Source: CAVRUF01 sp963716005
GTDB taxonomy: Bacteria; Actinomycetota; Thermoleophilia; Gaiellales; Gaiellaceae
NCBI GenBank assembly: GCA_963716005.1
Contig: OY970285.1
Span: 1,984,001-2,048,000, forward strand
DNA length: 64,000 nt
Direction of reading: 5' to 3'
Notes under the pieces: generated by a model
What the model saw: the letters and a program-made list of their open reading frames with translations, nothing else
What the model was told of the DNA's origin: nothing
Database searches by the model: none
Program-made: the position numbers and the translations under genes
In this document: in pieces, positions 34,239 through 43,846 of the stretch
Position numbering within the stretch: position 1 is the first letter of the stretch
How the letters are laid out: every line of letters starts with the position of its first letter

Positions 34239-35843
34239 CCGCGCGTCAGCGTGAGCGAGTAGCCGCCGCCGGGCCCGCTCGGCAGGCGCGCCTCGACGTA
34301 GAACTTCCCGGACGCGCTTCGCGCGGAAGACGATGCGCTCCTTGGAGCCGGGCTTGCGGGAGATCGCGGCCCGGGATCCGTCCGCGCGCCACAGGTAGAG
34401 CACCCCGCCGTTCGGGCCGGTGTACTCGAGCGTGATCCGCTGGTTCTTACCGAGCGAGATGCGGTAGACGTCGCGCGCGTCGTCGAAGCGGTCGAGCGAC
34501 GCTTCCACGAGCTCCACGGTCGAACCGAGCCGAGCGGCTCGGCCCAGCGCGTCGTTCGGCTCGCGGGCATCCGGCGCTGGGATGGGATCCGAGAGCGCGG
34601 CGAGCGCCGCTGCGATGTCGAGCCGGCCGTGACCGGTCGCCTTGTCGTGGCCTCCCGCGCCGATGTCCTTCGCCGAGTGCTCGACGATGGCCGCGACCTG
34701 GCTCGGCTGGAGCGCAGGCAGTCCTTGCTGGGCGCGCTCGGCGATCACGACCGCGGCGGCGGCGCTCACGAGCGGCGCCGAGAACGAGGTTCCAGCGGGC
34801 TTGCGCCAGGCCGGGTCGCGGGAGCAGCTCGTGTAGCCGCGGGGCGAGCACCCCGGCTTGCTCAGATTCCGCGGGAACGTGGAGAGGATGTCGGCCCCCG
34901 GCGCGGCGACATCGATGAGCAGCGCGTCGCGGTTCGACCAGTACGGAGCGGCGTTCGAGCGGTTCAAGGCGCTCACCGCGACCACGTGCGGCAGCGCGGC
35001 AGGCCAGGACGCGTACTGCTCCGGACACCTGAGAGTCGTGCAGTTCCCCGCGGCCGCGACGACCAGCACGCCGTTTCGCGTCGCGTAGTCGATCGCCGCG
35101 TGCTCGAGCGGCGAGTAGTCGTCGTGCCTCGGCCGCCGCGGGTCGCGCGGCCCGCCGAGGCTCAGGTTGATCACCTGCGCGCCTGAGTCGACCGCCCAGC
35201 GAATCGCTTTCGCCTCCGCGAGAACGGAGATGGAGCCGTCCTGCCGCACGATCTTCCCGATCAGGAGCTCGACCGGGACTCCGGCGCCCGCGATGCCCCT
35301 GGCGTTGTGGACGTGCGCCGCGATCTCGCCCGCGACCGCCGTTCCGTGGCCGACCGTGTCCTTGAGCGCCGGGCTCGAGATGAAGCTCTTCGACCCGACC
35401 ACCTTGCCGGCCAGGTCCGGATGCCCTCCGTCGATCCCCGAGTCGATGACCGCGACCCGCACGGCCGGGCGAACCGGGATGTCGGGCCAGAAGTCGAAGG
35501 CGTTCACGGTGTTCAGGTACCACTGCTTCGACCGCAGCGGATCATTCGAGGAGAAGGAGATCCACCGGGTCGCCCCGAGCCGCTCGACCGAGCCGACGCC
35601 GCGCAGGCGCGCAGCGTGTCTCGCGGCCTGGCCCACGTCCTCGACAGAGAAGACGAGCGTGTCGAGCGGGCCGAGATCGGCGACGAGCCGCCCGCCCGTG
35701 GCGGATGCGACCGCCTCCTGCACGGCTGCGGCGTCGGCTCCGTCGGCGACCGCGACCGAGAGCTGCCCGCGCGCGGCGCCTGCTGGGGCCGCGAGAACGA
35801 CAGCCGCCGCGAGCCCCGCCAGCACGGCGGCGACTCGCCTCAC
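34235..35843 (-). CDS. Secreted S8 subtilisin-like serine protease (frameshifted near its end)
   Basis: An exported serine peptidase. A signal peptide (VLAGLAAAVVLAAPAGAA) is followed by a short I9-type propeptide, then the catalytic domain with Asp134 (VAVIDSGIDGGHP), His166 (GHGTAVAGEIAAH), the oxyanion Asn in VVAAAGNCT and Ser353 (GTSFSAPLVSAA). Extra cysteines at about 268, 273, 332 and 340 may form disulfides. A C-terminal beta domain starts near residue 400. One extra base at about 34312-34318 breaks the last 30 residues; corrected length is 535. GTG 35843 overlaps the SpoIID gene stop, so the two are co-translated. Confidence 0.92.
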
Positions 35844-37159
35844 TTGACGGTGACGAGCACGGGAGCGCCGGCGCCCTTCGGCGCGGCGATCCGGAACCAC
35901 GAGGTCTTGCCGGGGCGAACCTTGGTCGTGAAGCGCCCGTCGGCGCCGGGCTTCAGGTCGCGCACCTTGACCCATTCGTCGTTGACGCGCCGCTGGAGCC
36001 AGACGTCCTTGACTCCGCGCGCGAGGCCGTTCAGGACGATCCGCTTCCCCTTGGGGCCGCTGCCGCCCGTGAGCGAGAGCACCGAGACCGAGAACCAGCT
36101 CGACCGCAGGCCGAACGCAGACTGGAATCCGGTTCCGGAGATGCTCGACGTCGACCCGCCTCCGCCGCGCAGCGTCACGTTGTCGACGCGCGAGGACGGG
36201 TTGCGCACGACCGTGGCGTCGCCGATGCGGCCCTTGGGTGCGGACGCTCCGAGCTCGCGCTTGAACGCCGCCGCCGTGTAGCGGAATGGCCCCCAGTTGT
36301 GGTGCGGCGACATCGCGTCGTACTTGTCGGGAACCGAGACGAGGTACGGGACGCCGGTCGAGTTCCAGACGTCCTGGATCGCCGCGGTCTTCCCGCCCGA
36401 GGTCGAGTGGAAGAACGTCGTCGCGACGTTGCCCTTGTACTTGAGGATCTGCTTCGCGGTCTTCGAGATGGCCGTGTTCGTCGACGGCTCCTCCGAGGAG
36501 ACGCCTCCGTAGACCTGGCTGCGCGTGTCGGGATAGAGATCGAAGATGCCGCCCGTCTTGCGCGTCGCGACCGCGTAGGAGCGCGCCGCGACCGCCTGGG
36601 CCTTCAGCGCCTCGGGCGACCAGCTCGGCGGCATCTCGTCGGGGACGACGCCCTTGATGTAGTCGTCGATTCCGACGCGGTTCACGATCGTGAGCCGCCC
36701 ACCGCGCAGGTAGATGACGAGCTTGCCACGGTAGAGCTTCCCGTTCAGCGTGAGAAGCCGCGCGCCGCGCGTGAACGTCAGCGGGCTCGTCAGCTTCTTG
36801 CCCTTCACCTTGAGCCCGGTGCCGAGCGTGACCGAGCCCGCGGGCAGCGCGACCATCTTGTTCTTGAAGTCGCGGACGGTGTACGGACCGGCCGAGCCGA
36901 TCGTGACCGTCTTGCGTCCCTGGCCGAGAAGGATGCGAACCGTGGCCACGTCCGACTGCGCGATCTTCGTCCCCTTGTAGTAGTGCGCGAGGATCCACTG
37001 GTAGTTGCGGCCCTCGTTCTTCGCGTAGCCATAGGCGCCCCACTGGGCCATGCCGATGCCGTGGCCCCAGCCGTGGCCTTCCACGAAAAAGACAGCCCCG
37101 GCCGACGCCGAAGCCGGCGCGGCTAGCGCAAGGATGATGAGGCAGAGGAACCGACGCAT
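35840..37159 (-). CDS. Secreted SpoIID/LytB domain protein
   Basis: A 439-residue exported protein with the SpoIID/LytB domain, which in Bacillus trims denuded glycan strands. After the signal peptide (MRRFLCLIILALAAPASASA) comes FVEGHGWGHGIGMAQWGAYG, then the family core IDDYIKGVVPDEMPPSW, ALKAQAVAARSYAV and HSTSGGKTA. The catalytic Glu of SpoIID corresponds to the Glu in PDEMP. The C-terminal ~80 residues form a beta domain. SpoIID-like proteins are common in non-sporulating actinobacteria and suggest cell-wall turnover here. A GAAGGA ribosome site precedes ATG. Its stop overlaps the start of the subtilase. Confidence 0.92.
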   Translation of the reverse strand: MRRFLCLIILALAAPASASAGAVFFVEGHGWGHGIGMAQWGAYGYAKNEGRNYQWILAHYYKGTKIAQSDVATVRILLGQGRKTVTIGSAGPYTVRDFKNKMVALPAGSVTLGTGLKVKGKKLTSPLTFTRGARLLTLNGKLYRGKLVIYLRGGRLTIVNRVGIDDYIKGVVPDEMPPSWSPEALKAQAVAARSYAVATRKTGGIFDLYPDTRSQVYGGVSSEEPSTNTAISKTAKQILKYKGNVATTFFHSTSGGKTAAIQDVWNSTGVPYLVSVPDKYDAMSPHHNWGPFRYTAAAFKRELGASAPKGRIGDATVVRNPSSRVDNVTLRGGGGSTSSISGTGFQSAFGLRSSWFSVSVLSLTGGSGPKGKRIVLNGLARGVKDVWLQRRVNDEWVKVRDLKPGADGRFTTKVRPGKTSWFRIAAPKGAGAPVLVTVK

Positions 37160-37213
37160 GAGAAACGTCCTTCGGTCAAAGGCTAGTGAAGCCTCGTAAG
37201 GATTGCGTCAGGA

Positions 37214-38149
37214 CTAGGGTCTAAGCGGTTCCCACCATTCACGGTGGGTGCGGAACCACTCGACCGTGGCGGGGAGGCCGTCGGCCAGGGTGTGCGCGGG
37301 GCTCCAGCCGAGGCTCTTGAGCTTGGTTGCGTCGAGCGCGTAGCGGCGGTCGTGGCCCGGGCGGTCCTCGACTCTCGTGACGAGCGCCGGATCGGCGCCG
37401 GTCAACTCGACGATCCGCCGCGTGATCTCGGCGTTCGCGACTTCCTCGCCGCCGGCGATGTTGTAGACCTCGCCCGTCTTGCCCTCGCGGAGAACGAGCT
37501 CGATTCCGGCGGCGTGGTCTTCCACGTGGAGCCAGTCGCGCGTCTGCAGGCCGTCGCCGTAGACCGGCAGCGGCTTGCCGTCGAGCGCGTTCGTCGTGAA
37601 GAACGGGATGAGCTTCTCCGGGTACTGGTTGGGCCCGTAGGTGTTCGACCCACGCGTGATGACCACGTCGACGCCGTGCGTGCGAACCGACGCCAGCGCG
37701 AGCAGGTCGCCGGCGGCCTTCGACGCGGCGTACGGGCTGGACGGACGAATCGGATCGCCCTCCCGCGAGAGGCCCGAGTCGATGTCGCCGTAGACCTCGT
37801 CGGTGGACACCTGGAGGAACCGGACGCCGTGTTCGCGCGCCCAGTCGAGGAGCACCTGCGTCCCGAGCACGTTCGTAGTGACGAACTCGGTCGCGCCGTC
37901 GATCGAGCGGTCGACGTGCGTCTCGGCGGCGACGTTCACGACCGCGTCCGCACCCTCGCTCGCCGCGGCGACCGCGGCGGGATCCGCGATGTCCCCGCGG
38001 TGGAAGGCGTGCTCGACGTCCGCAAGGTTGGCGGGGTTCCCGGCGTAGGTCAGCTTGTCGAGGACGACCACATCGTCGCCGGCCGCGACGAGGCGCCGAA
38101 CGAGATGGCTGCCGATGAACCCGCAGCCGCCGGTGAGGAGAACGCGCAT
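37214..38149 (-). CDS. rfbB: dTDP-glucose 4,6-dehydratase
   Basis: Second step of dTDP-L-rhamnose synthesis: an NAD-dependent short-chain dehydrogenase that converts dTDP-glucose to the 4-keto-6-deoxy sugar. It has the NAD motif GGCGFIGSHLVRRL, the TDE catalytic segment QVSTDEVYGD, the YxxxK pair PYAASKAAGD, and RGSNTYGPNQYPEKLIPFF, typical of RfbB. Length is 311 residues, 10-30 fewer than usual. ATG 38149 matches the family N-terminus; the longer frame upstream runs into rfbD. It is last of the rfbA-C-D-B block. Confidence 0.95.
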   Translation of the reverse strand: MRVLLTGGCGFIGSHLVRRLVAAGDDVVVLDKLTYAGNPANLADVEHAFHRGDIADPAAVAAASEGADAVVNVAAETHVDRSIDGATEFVTTNVLGTQVLLDWAREHGVRFLQVSTDEVYGDIDSGLSREGDPIRPSSPYAASKAAGDLLALASVRTHGVDVVITRGSNTYGPNQYPEKLIPFFTTNALDGKPLPVYGDGLQTRDWLHVEDHAAGIELVLREGKTGEVYNIAGGEEVANAEITRRIVELTGADPALVTRVEDRPGHDRRYALDATKLKSLGWSPAHTLADGLPATVEWFRTHREWWEPLRP

Positions 38150-38160
38150 AGGGCGGGATG

Positions 38161-38988
38161 CTAGCGCCCGAGCTGGGCTAGGCACGCGCGCAAGCCGTCG
38201 CGCCAGTGCGGGAGCTTCGGCGCCTCCGGGCGCTCGCTCGTGAGCGCGGAGGCCGCGGGCCGGCGCGCAATTGTGCCGGTCGGCTCCGGGGTCTCGAAGC
38301 GCACGACGCGGCACGGGCTGCCGATCTCCTCGAAGAGCGCCTCCGCGAAGTCGGCCCAGGTGCACTCGCCGCCGCCGGCGACGTGGTACGTGCCGTACCG
38401 GAGATCGAGCACCTCGATGAGCGCCGGTGCGAGATGCCCGATGTATGTCGGGGAGCCGAGCCGGTCGCCTGGAAGCCGCACCTCCTCACGGCCTTCGTCG
38501 GCCGCTTCGAGCATCGAGAGCACGATGCTCGGCGCCCGCTCGCCGTAGAGCCAGGACACGCGGGTGATCCACCCATCGCCTATCGCCTGCTCGCCGCCGA
38601 GCTTCGAGCGCCCGTACGCGGAGATCGGCGCAGTCGGATCCGACTCGACGTACGGCGCGCCCTTCGTCCCGTCGAAGACGTAGTCCGTGGACACGTAGAG
38701 CACGGGAGCGCCGAGCGCCGCAACGTTGCGCGTTCCCTCGACGTTCACCGCCCACGAGCCGTCGGGATCGGCCTCGGCACTGTCGACGTCCGCCCAGGCC
38801 GCGGCATGGACCACCGCCCCGGGCGTGTAGCCGAGCGCCGGCGGCGCCGTGATGTCGAACTCGGCGCGCGTGCGGGCGTCCGCGTCCGGAAGCAGGCGCG
38901 CCAGGACCGACCCGAGCCGGCCACCCGCGCCCGTGATCAGGATGCGGTCGCGTCCCTCGCGGAGAGAATCGGCGTCTGGGTGCTCCAC
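38161..38988 (-). CDS. rfbD: dTDP-4-dehydrorhamnose reductase
   Basis: Last step of dTDP-L-rhamnose synthesis, reducing the 4-keto group with NAD(P)H. The 275-residue protein has GAGGRLGSVLARLLPD, the VYVSTDYVFDG-like segment LYVSTDYVFDG, the YxxxK pair SAYGRSKLGGEQA and the WLYG motif. About 16 N-terminal residues precede the family start because GTG 38988 is the only start codon in frame, so it overlaps rfbC by 52 bases, more than its neighbours do. Confidence 0.92.
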   Translation of the reverse strand: MEHPDADSLREGRDRILITGAGGRLGSVLARLLPDADARTRAEFDITAPPALGYTPGAVVHAAAWADVDSAEADPDGSWAVNVEGTRNVAALGAPVLYVSTDYVFDGTKGAPYVESDPTAPISAYGRSKLGGEQAIGDGWITRVSWLYGERAPSIVLSMLEAADEGREEVRLPGDRLGSPTYIGHLAPALIEVLDLRYGTYHVAGGGECTWADFAEALFEEIGSPCRVVRFETPEPTGTIARRPAASALTSERPEAPKLPHWRDGLRACLAQLGR

Positions 38989-39401
38989 AGGTCCTTCACG
39001 CGGGGGTCGTTCCAGGGGATGGCGTGCTCGTCGGGATCGGACGGGTCGTACTCGGACGTGACGTGGTAACAGAAGAGGACGTCGGTGAGCGCCTCGAAGC
39101 CGTGGGCCAGCGTGCCGGGAATGTAGAGCGCGACCGGGTTCGACTCGCCGATGTCCTCCGTGAACACGTCGCCCGACTCGGTGTCGAGCACGACCACGCG
39201 GGCGGTTCCGCTGAGGCAGGCGAAGAGGTCGTCCTGGCCGCGCTGGTGGAAATGCAGGCCGCGCACGACGCCCTTGCGCGAGAACGAGACGTTCGTCTGC
39301 ACGAGCGGCTTCGGCATCATGCTCGCGCGCTGGATCTCGAGGAACCAGCCGCGCTCGTCCTCGAAGACCTGCAGCGGCATGCGGACGATGGCGTCGATCA
39401 C
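38937..39401 (-). CDS. rfbC: dTDP-4-dehydrorhamnose 3,5-epimerase family protein
   Basis: Third enzyme of the rhamnose pathway, a cupin that epimerises C3 and C5. In 154 residues it shows FEDERGWFLEIQR, NVSFSRKGVVRGLHFHQ with the catalytic His, and YIPGTLAHGFEALTDVLFCYHVTSEYDP, matching the family. It is slightly shorter than the typical 180 residues. GTG 39401 overlaps the rfbA stop (GTGA). The last 52 bases overlap rfbD. Confidence 0.9.
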   Translation of the reverse strand: MIDAIVRMPLQVFEDERGWFLEIQRASMMPKPLVQTNVSFSRKGVVRGLHFHQRGQDDLFACLSGTARVVVLDTESGDVFTEDIGESNPVALYIPGTLAHGFEALTDVLFCYHVTSEYDPSDPDEHAIPWNDPRVKDLWSTQTPILSARDATAS

Positions 39402-40138
39402 CGCTTGTTCACGCCGTTTCGGCGGACGAAGTCGTTGACCGCGTAGTACGCGTCGATCGACTCGCCCGCGTCGCCCCAGAAGCCTTCGAGGATGTCGTAC
39501 TGCATGAGGCCTTGGTCGACGTACCAGTTGTTCACGTCGGTGATCTCGAGCTCGCCGCGGGCCGACGGCTCGAGGCCCTGGACGATCTCGAACACGCCCG
39601 GGTCGTAGAAGTAGATCCCCGTCACGGCGAAGTTCGACGGCGGATCCTCGGGCTTCTCGACGATGCGCACGACGCGGTCGCCGTCGAGCTCCGGCACGCC
39701 GAGATGACGCAGGTGCTCGGGGTCTTCCTCGCGCGTGAGCAGGATCCGCGCGCCGCTCTCCTGTGCCTCGAAGGCCTGGACCGACGGGAGAATCGAGTTC
39801 TCGACGACGTTGTCGGCGAGCATCACGCACATCCGCTCGCCGCCCACGAACCGCTCGGCGAGGGCGAGCGCGTCGGCGATGCCGCCCGAGCTCTCCTGGT
39901 AGGCGTACTGGAGCCGCTCGATGCCCCACTCCTGGCCGTTGCCGAGCAGGCGCAGGAACTCGCCGGCGTGCGTTCCGCCGGAGACGACCATCAGGTCGGT
40001 GATCCCCGCCTGGACGAGGGCCTCGATCGAGAACGCGACCATCGGCCGGTCGTCGATCGGCAGCAGGTGCTTGTTCGTGATGCGCGTGAGCGGGTGCAGG
40101 CGTGTGCCCGTTCCCCCCGCCAGGATGACGCCTCGCAT
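39398..40138 (-). CDS. rfbA: Glucose-1-phosphate thymidylyltransferase
   Basis: First enzyme of dTDP-rhamnose synthesis: joins glucose-1-phosphate and dTTP. The N-terminus MRGVILAGGTGTRLHPLT is the nucleotide-binding signature; PMVAFSIEALVQAGI, VMLADNVVE and VEKPEDPPSNFAVTGIYFYD follow. At 246 residues it is the short form that lacks the C-terminal ~45 residues of enterobacterial RfbA. A TAAACT box ends six bases before ATG 40138, overlapping the stop of the macrodomain gene, which fixes the start of the rfbACDB transcript. Confidence 0.93.
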   Translation of the reverse strand: MRGVILAGGTGTRLHPLTRITNKHLLPIDDRPMVAFSIEALVQAGITDLMVVSGGTHAGEFLRLLGNGQEWGIERLQYAYQESSGGIADALALAERFVGGERMCVMLADNVVENSILPSVQAFEAQESGARILLTREEDPEHLRHLGVPELDGDRVVRIVEKPEDPPSNFAVTGIYFYDPGVFEIVQGLEPSARGELEITDVNNWYVDQGLMQYDILEGFWGDAGESIDAYYAVNDFVRRNGVNKR

Positions 40139-40144
40139 GGGCTG

Positions 40145-40150
40145 AGTTTA
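40145..40150 (-). promoter_or_regulatory. Putative -10 box of the rfbACDB operon (leaderless type)
   Basis: TAAACT on the minus strand ends six bases before ATG 40138. It includes the TAA stop codon of the upstream macrodomain gene. Confidence 0.5.
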
Positions 40151-40647
40151 GTCGGTGAGGGCGGCTTCGAAGATGGCCGCGGCCTGGCGCGCCGAAGACC
40201 GCGAAGAGGACGCGCTCGAGCGACTTCGGCTCGTAGCCGCGCACCTCGCCGATCATGATCTCGGCCGCTTCCTCCAGCGGGAAACCGCCCACGCCGGTGC
40301 CGAACGCGGGGAGCGCGAGCGACTTCGCGCCGATCTCGTCCGCGACCTCGAGCGAGCGCCGCGTGGCCGCTCCGACGATCTCGCCGTCCGTGGCCAGGTC
40401 CTGTCCCATGACGGCCGCGTGGATCACGTGCTTCGCCGGCAGCCGGCCCGCGTCGGTCGCAACCGCGTCCCCGAGAGCGATCGGGCCGAGCGCGACCGCC
40501 TGGCGCTCGATCTCGTCGCCGCCCGGCGCGCTTGATCGCCCCCGCGACGCCCGCGCCCATCCAGAGCCGGTCGTTCGCGGCGTTCGCGATCGCGTCCACG
40601 TCGAGCGCGGTGATGTCCCCTTCGACGACCTCGATCTGCACGCTCAC
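40148..40647 (-). CDS. Macrodomain protein (two frameshifts)
   Basis: A 165-residue single macrodomain, the fold that binds ADP-ribose and removes it from proteins, RNA or O-acetyl-ADP-ribose. Typical features are the start VQIEVVEGDITAL, the catalytic NAAN segment, GAGVAGAIKRAGG and the phosphate loop AFGTGVGGFP. Two extra bases, at about 40525 and 40188, break the frame; removing them gives one continuous domain with the end AAIFEAALTD. It lies between the MmpL gene (four bases downstream of it) and rfbA. A link to dTDP-sugar metabolism is only positional. Confidence 0.85.
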
Positions 40648-40651
40648 GAGC

Positions 40652-42827
40652 CTATCTCCCGGACGGGGCCGGAGCCGGAGCGGACTTGTCCTCGAGCGGC
40701 GACGGCTCGACGCGGAAGAAACGCGCGACGCCCGACGGAAGCCACCAGTTCCAGCGGCCGAACAGCGCCATCGCGCTCGGCACGAGGAGCGCCCGCACGA
40801 TGGTCACGTCGATGAGGATCGCCATGGCGAGCCCGAAGCCGAACTGCTGGAGCCCGACCACCGACCCGGCGACGAAGCCCATGAACGCGGCGAACATGAT
40901 GAGACCCGCCGCGGTGACGATCCGCCCGGTCTTCGCGAGCCCCATCGAGACCGCGTACTCGTTGTCCTTCGTCTTGTCCCACTCCTCGCGCATGCGCGAG
41001 ACGAGAAAGACCTCGTAGTCCATCGAGAGCCCGAAGACCATCGCGAACACGAAGATCGGGATCCAGCCCTCGATCTGGTCGAAGCCGATCAGCCCGACCA
41101 CCTCGGCCGGCCCCCACTTGAAGAACGCCGTCAGCAGTCCGTACGCGGCGAGGATCGAGAGCAGGTTCAGGACGATCGCCTTGAGCGGCAGGAGCAGCGA
41201 GCGGAAGGCGCGCAAGAGCAGGAGGTAGGTGAGGAGCAGCACGCCGAGCACGAGCCACGGGAACGCGTTGTAGGCGACGTCGAGGAAGTCCACGCCGCCA
41301 GGCGGCCCGCCGCCGGCGAAGACCGCTGCGCTCTCGGGAAAGCCGGCCTTCGGGATGATCTCGTCGCGCAGGCGGTGGACGAAGTCGGCCGAGACCGGAT
41401 CGCCGTACTCGTGCTTGCCGACCACGTCCATGCGGATGAAGCGGCCCGTCGGCTCGATGTACTGGTCGGTCGGCTCGAAGTCGACGCGCGCGACCTCGGG
41501 GTCGAGCGTGAGCAGCGCGACGAGCTGCCGGGTCGCGTCCTGCACCTCGGGATTGCGGACGCCGAGTTCCTCGCCGGTGTCGATCGTGATCGTCGTCGGC
41601 GCGAGGGCGCCCTCGCCGACCGCGTCGCCGAGCACGTCGAGGCCGCGAACCGACTCCAGGTTCTGCGGGATCCCGGTGTTCGAGCCCGGGACCGAGCTCG
41701 AGCGCGAGCGCCGGCGCGGCGAGGGCGAGCAGAAACGCCGTCGTCCCGATCGCGAACCAGAGCGGGCGGCGCATGATCGAGCGCGCCAGCTTGACCCAGA
41801 AGTTCTCCTCGGCCTCGCGGCGGTCGGTGATCCGCCTGGGCAGGAGCCGCACGCGGTCGAGCGGCCCGGCGCAGAGGTGGAGGAGCACGGGCAGAAGCGT
41901 GATCGCCGCCACGATCGAGACGAGCGGAATCGCGAGCCCGCCGATTCCGAAGCCGCGCATGAACGGCAGCGGCATGAAGAGCATGAGCGCGAGCCCGATC
42001 CCCACCGCAGTCCCGCTGAAGACGACTGCGCGGCCGGCCGTGGCCATCGTCTTCACGACCGCGTCGTCCTTGGAGACGCCGTCGCGATGCTCCTCGCGGT
42101 AGCGGTAGACGACGAGCAGCGAGTAGTCGATCGCGATCCCGAACCCGATCAGGAAGACGAGGTTCTGCAGGTAGGTCGTCAGCTCCATGTAGTGGGCGAA
42201 GATCCAGACGATCCCGAGCGTGGCGGGGATGGTCGCGGCCGCGAACATGAACGGGACGAGGAACGCGAGCGTCCCGAAGACGAAGATGAGGATGAAGAGC
42301 GCGATCGGGATCGCGATGTAGAGCTCCCCGATCTTGAGATCGTTGTTGAACACCGGGTCGAGGTCGTGCTCGATCGCGGCCTGGCCGGTCACGAAGACCT
42401 CGGCGTTCTCGATCTGGCCGACCGCCTCGCGGATGTCGTCGGTGTAGCCCTTCGCGTCGGCGGCCTCGAGCGTCGAGGTGACGGTCGCGATGACGACGGT
42501 CTCGTTGACCGGCGCGACGACCGCGACCTCGCTGCCCGGAAGCGCCTCGGACGCGCGCGCGGCCGCGTCTTCCACCTCGGGGAAGACCTGCCGCATGTCC
42601 TCCGGCGAGGTGCGGACGACGATCGTGAACGTGCCGGTGGCCTTCTCGCCGAACTGCTCCTCGAGGATCTTGTCGGCACGCGCCGTGTCCGTCCCAGGAA
42701 GCGTGAAGCGGTTCGTGAGCAGGTCGGCGAGCCCGCTCGACGCGATCCCGGAGACGACGAAGATCGCGATCCAGACGCCGAGCACGACCCAGCGGTGCCG
42801 AATGACCAGGCGAGTCCAGTTCTCCAC
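40652..42827 (-). CDS. MMPL/RND family transporter (frameshifted)
   Basis: A large inner-membrane exporter of the MmpL type, driven by the proton gradient and often used for lipids or hydrophobic compounds. The first segment carries one helix, a periplasmic domain, then five helices with the family core FLIGFGIAIDYSLLVVYRY (conserved Asp-Tyr). One extra base at about 41690-41696 breaks the frame in the second periplasmic domain; the second half repeats the fold and has FGLSMDYEVFLVSRMREEW with the matching Asp-Tyr. Corrected length is 724 residues. GTG 42827 follows a TAGCCT box by six bases. Confidence 0.9.
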
Positions 42828-42833
42828 GCGCGG

Positions 42834-42839
42834 AGGCTA
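42834..42839 (-). promoter_or_regulatory. Putative -10 box of the MMPL gene (leaderless type)
   Basis: TAGCCT on the minus strand ends six bases before GTG 42827, with no ribosome site between. Confidence 0.45.
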
Positions 42840-42960
42840 ACCCACTGCGGCGTGCCTGCATCTTGCAACGAACGCCTCTAGAGTCCGTGGAGCTCCTCTC
42901 ACGTTTCCCCTGCTCGCGGCTCAGGTATGACTTCCGTGACAGCCGATGGAAAGGAACGAG

Positions 42961-43374
42961 ATGAAAGACAAGGTCAATGACGCGGTCGACACCGCTCGGC
43001 CCTACGTCGAGCGGCTGGCCACCGACGAAGAACTGCACGATCACGTGAAGAGCGCCTACGCCTCGGCGCGCAAGATCTACGACGACCTGATCGGGCCGTC
43101 GAGCGTCACCGGATTCGCGCGCAGGGTCGCGGCCGACACCGACGTGCAGGACGAGCTCCGCAAGGCGGTCGACGAGCTTCGCGAGGCGAGCAGGCGCGCA
43201 CGCGGCGAGTCCGAGTCCCACGGCGCCCGCAACTTCACACTGCTCGTGACCGGAATCGCTCTGGGCGTCCTCTTCAACCCGATCTCGGGCCCGGAGACGC
43301 GCCGCTGGTTGAAGGACAAGCTGTTCGGGCCGGACACGTCGTTCGAGTTCGACTCCGCCCCGAGCGACAACTAG
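42961..43374 (+). CDS. YtxH-like membrane-anchored protein
   Basis: A 137-residue protein with a long charged helical N-terminal region (residues 1-80), one membrane helix around 88-106 (LLVTGIALGVLFNP) and a short tail containing the YtxH-like ISGPETRRWLKDKL. Such proteins are stress-linked in Bacillus, without known biochemistry. ATG 42961 is chosen because GAAAGGAA lies six bases upstream; the in-frame ATG at 42946 lacks a site. It lies between two divergent or separately promoted genes, so it is probably monocistronic. Confidence 0.7.
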   Translation: MKDKVNDAVDTARPYVERLATDEELHDHVKSAYASARKIYDDLIGPSSVTGFARRVAADTDVQDELRKAVDELREASRRARGESESHGARNFTLLVTGIALGVLFNPISGPETRRWLKDKLFGPDTSFEFDSAPSDN

Positions 43375-43381
43375 CTCCGGC

Positions 43382-43387
43382 GATAAT
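43382..43387 (+). promoter_or_regulatory. Putative -10 box of the thioesterase gene (leaderless type)
   Basis: GATAAT ends six bases before GTG 43394. It lies eight bases after the stop of the YtxH-like gene. Confidence 0.45.
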
Positions 43388-43393
43388 CCGGCC

Positions 43394-43846
43394 GTGAGCC
43401 GGACCGACCACTATCCGTTCTGCTGGGGCTGCGGCCTCGGCACGGGCGGGCTCGAGTTCGAGTGGCGCTTCGCCGGCGAGGAGCTTCAGGCCGACCACGT
43501 CATCCCGGAGCACTTCCAGGGAGCGCCCGGGATGGCGCACGGCGGCATCGTCGCCGCGCTCCTCGACGAGGCGTGCGGCCAGATCGTCCGGCCGGTGCTC
43601 AGCCCGGCGGTCACGTCACGGCTCGAGACGCGCTACCTCGCTCCGGTCCCCGTGGAGGAGCCGCTGCGCATCTCCGCCCACCTCGTGGAGGCGGACGACC
43701 GGCGGGCGACGGCCGAGGCGACGATCCTCGACGCGTCCGGGCTCGTCCTCGCGCACGCGCGCGCGGAGCTGACCCTCGTTCGGCGCGAGCACTTCCTATC
43801 GACCCCGCGCGGGGCTGCACGGGGGCTCGACTGGCTGGACGCTTAG
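43394..43846 (+). CDS. PaaI/HotDog-fold thioesterase
   Basis: A 150-residue hot-dog-fold acyl-CoA thioesterase. The core GAPGMAHGGIVAALLDEACG contains the family HGG turn and the catalytic acidic residue on the central helix, followed by strands ETRYLAPVPVEEPLRI and AEATILDASGLVLAHARAE. The N-terminal FCWGCG resembles the zinc-like cysteine pair of some actinobacterial members. The substrate may be an aryl- or medium-chain acyl-CoA. It ends in TTAG with the convergent lipoprotein gene. Confidence 0.88.
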   Translation: MSRTDHYPFCWGCGLGTGGLEFEWRFAGEELQADHVIPEHFQGAPGMAHGGIVAALLDEACGQIVRPVLSPAVTSRLETRYLAPVPVEEPLRISAHLVEADDRRATAEATILDASGLVLAHARAELTLVRREHFLSTPRGAARGLDWLDA

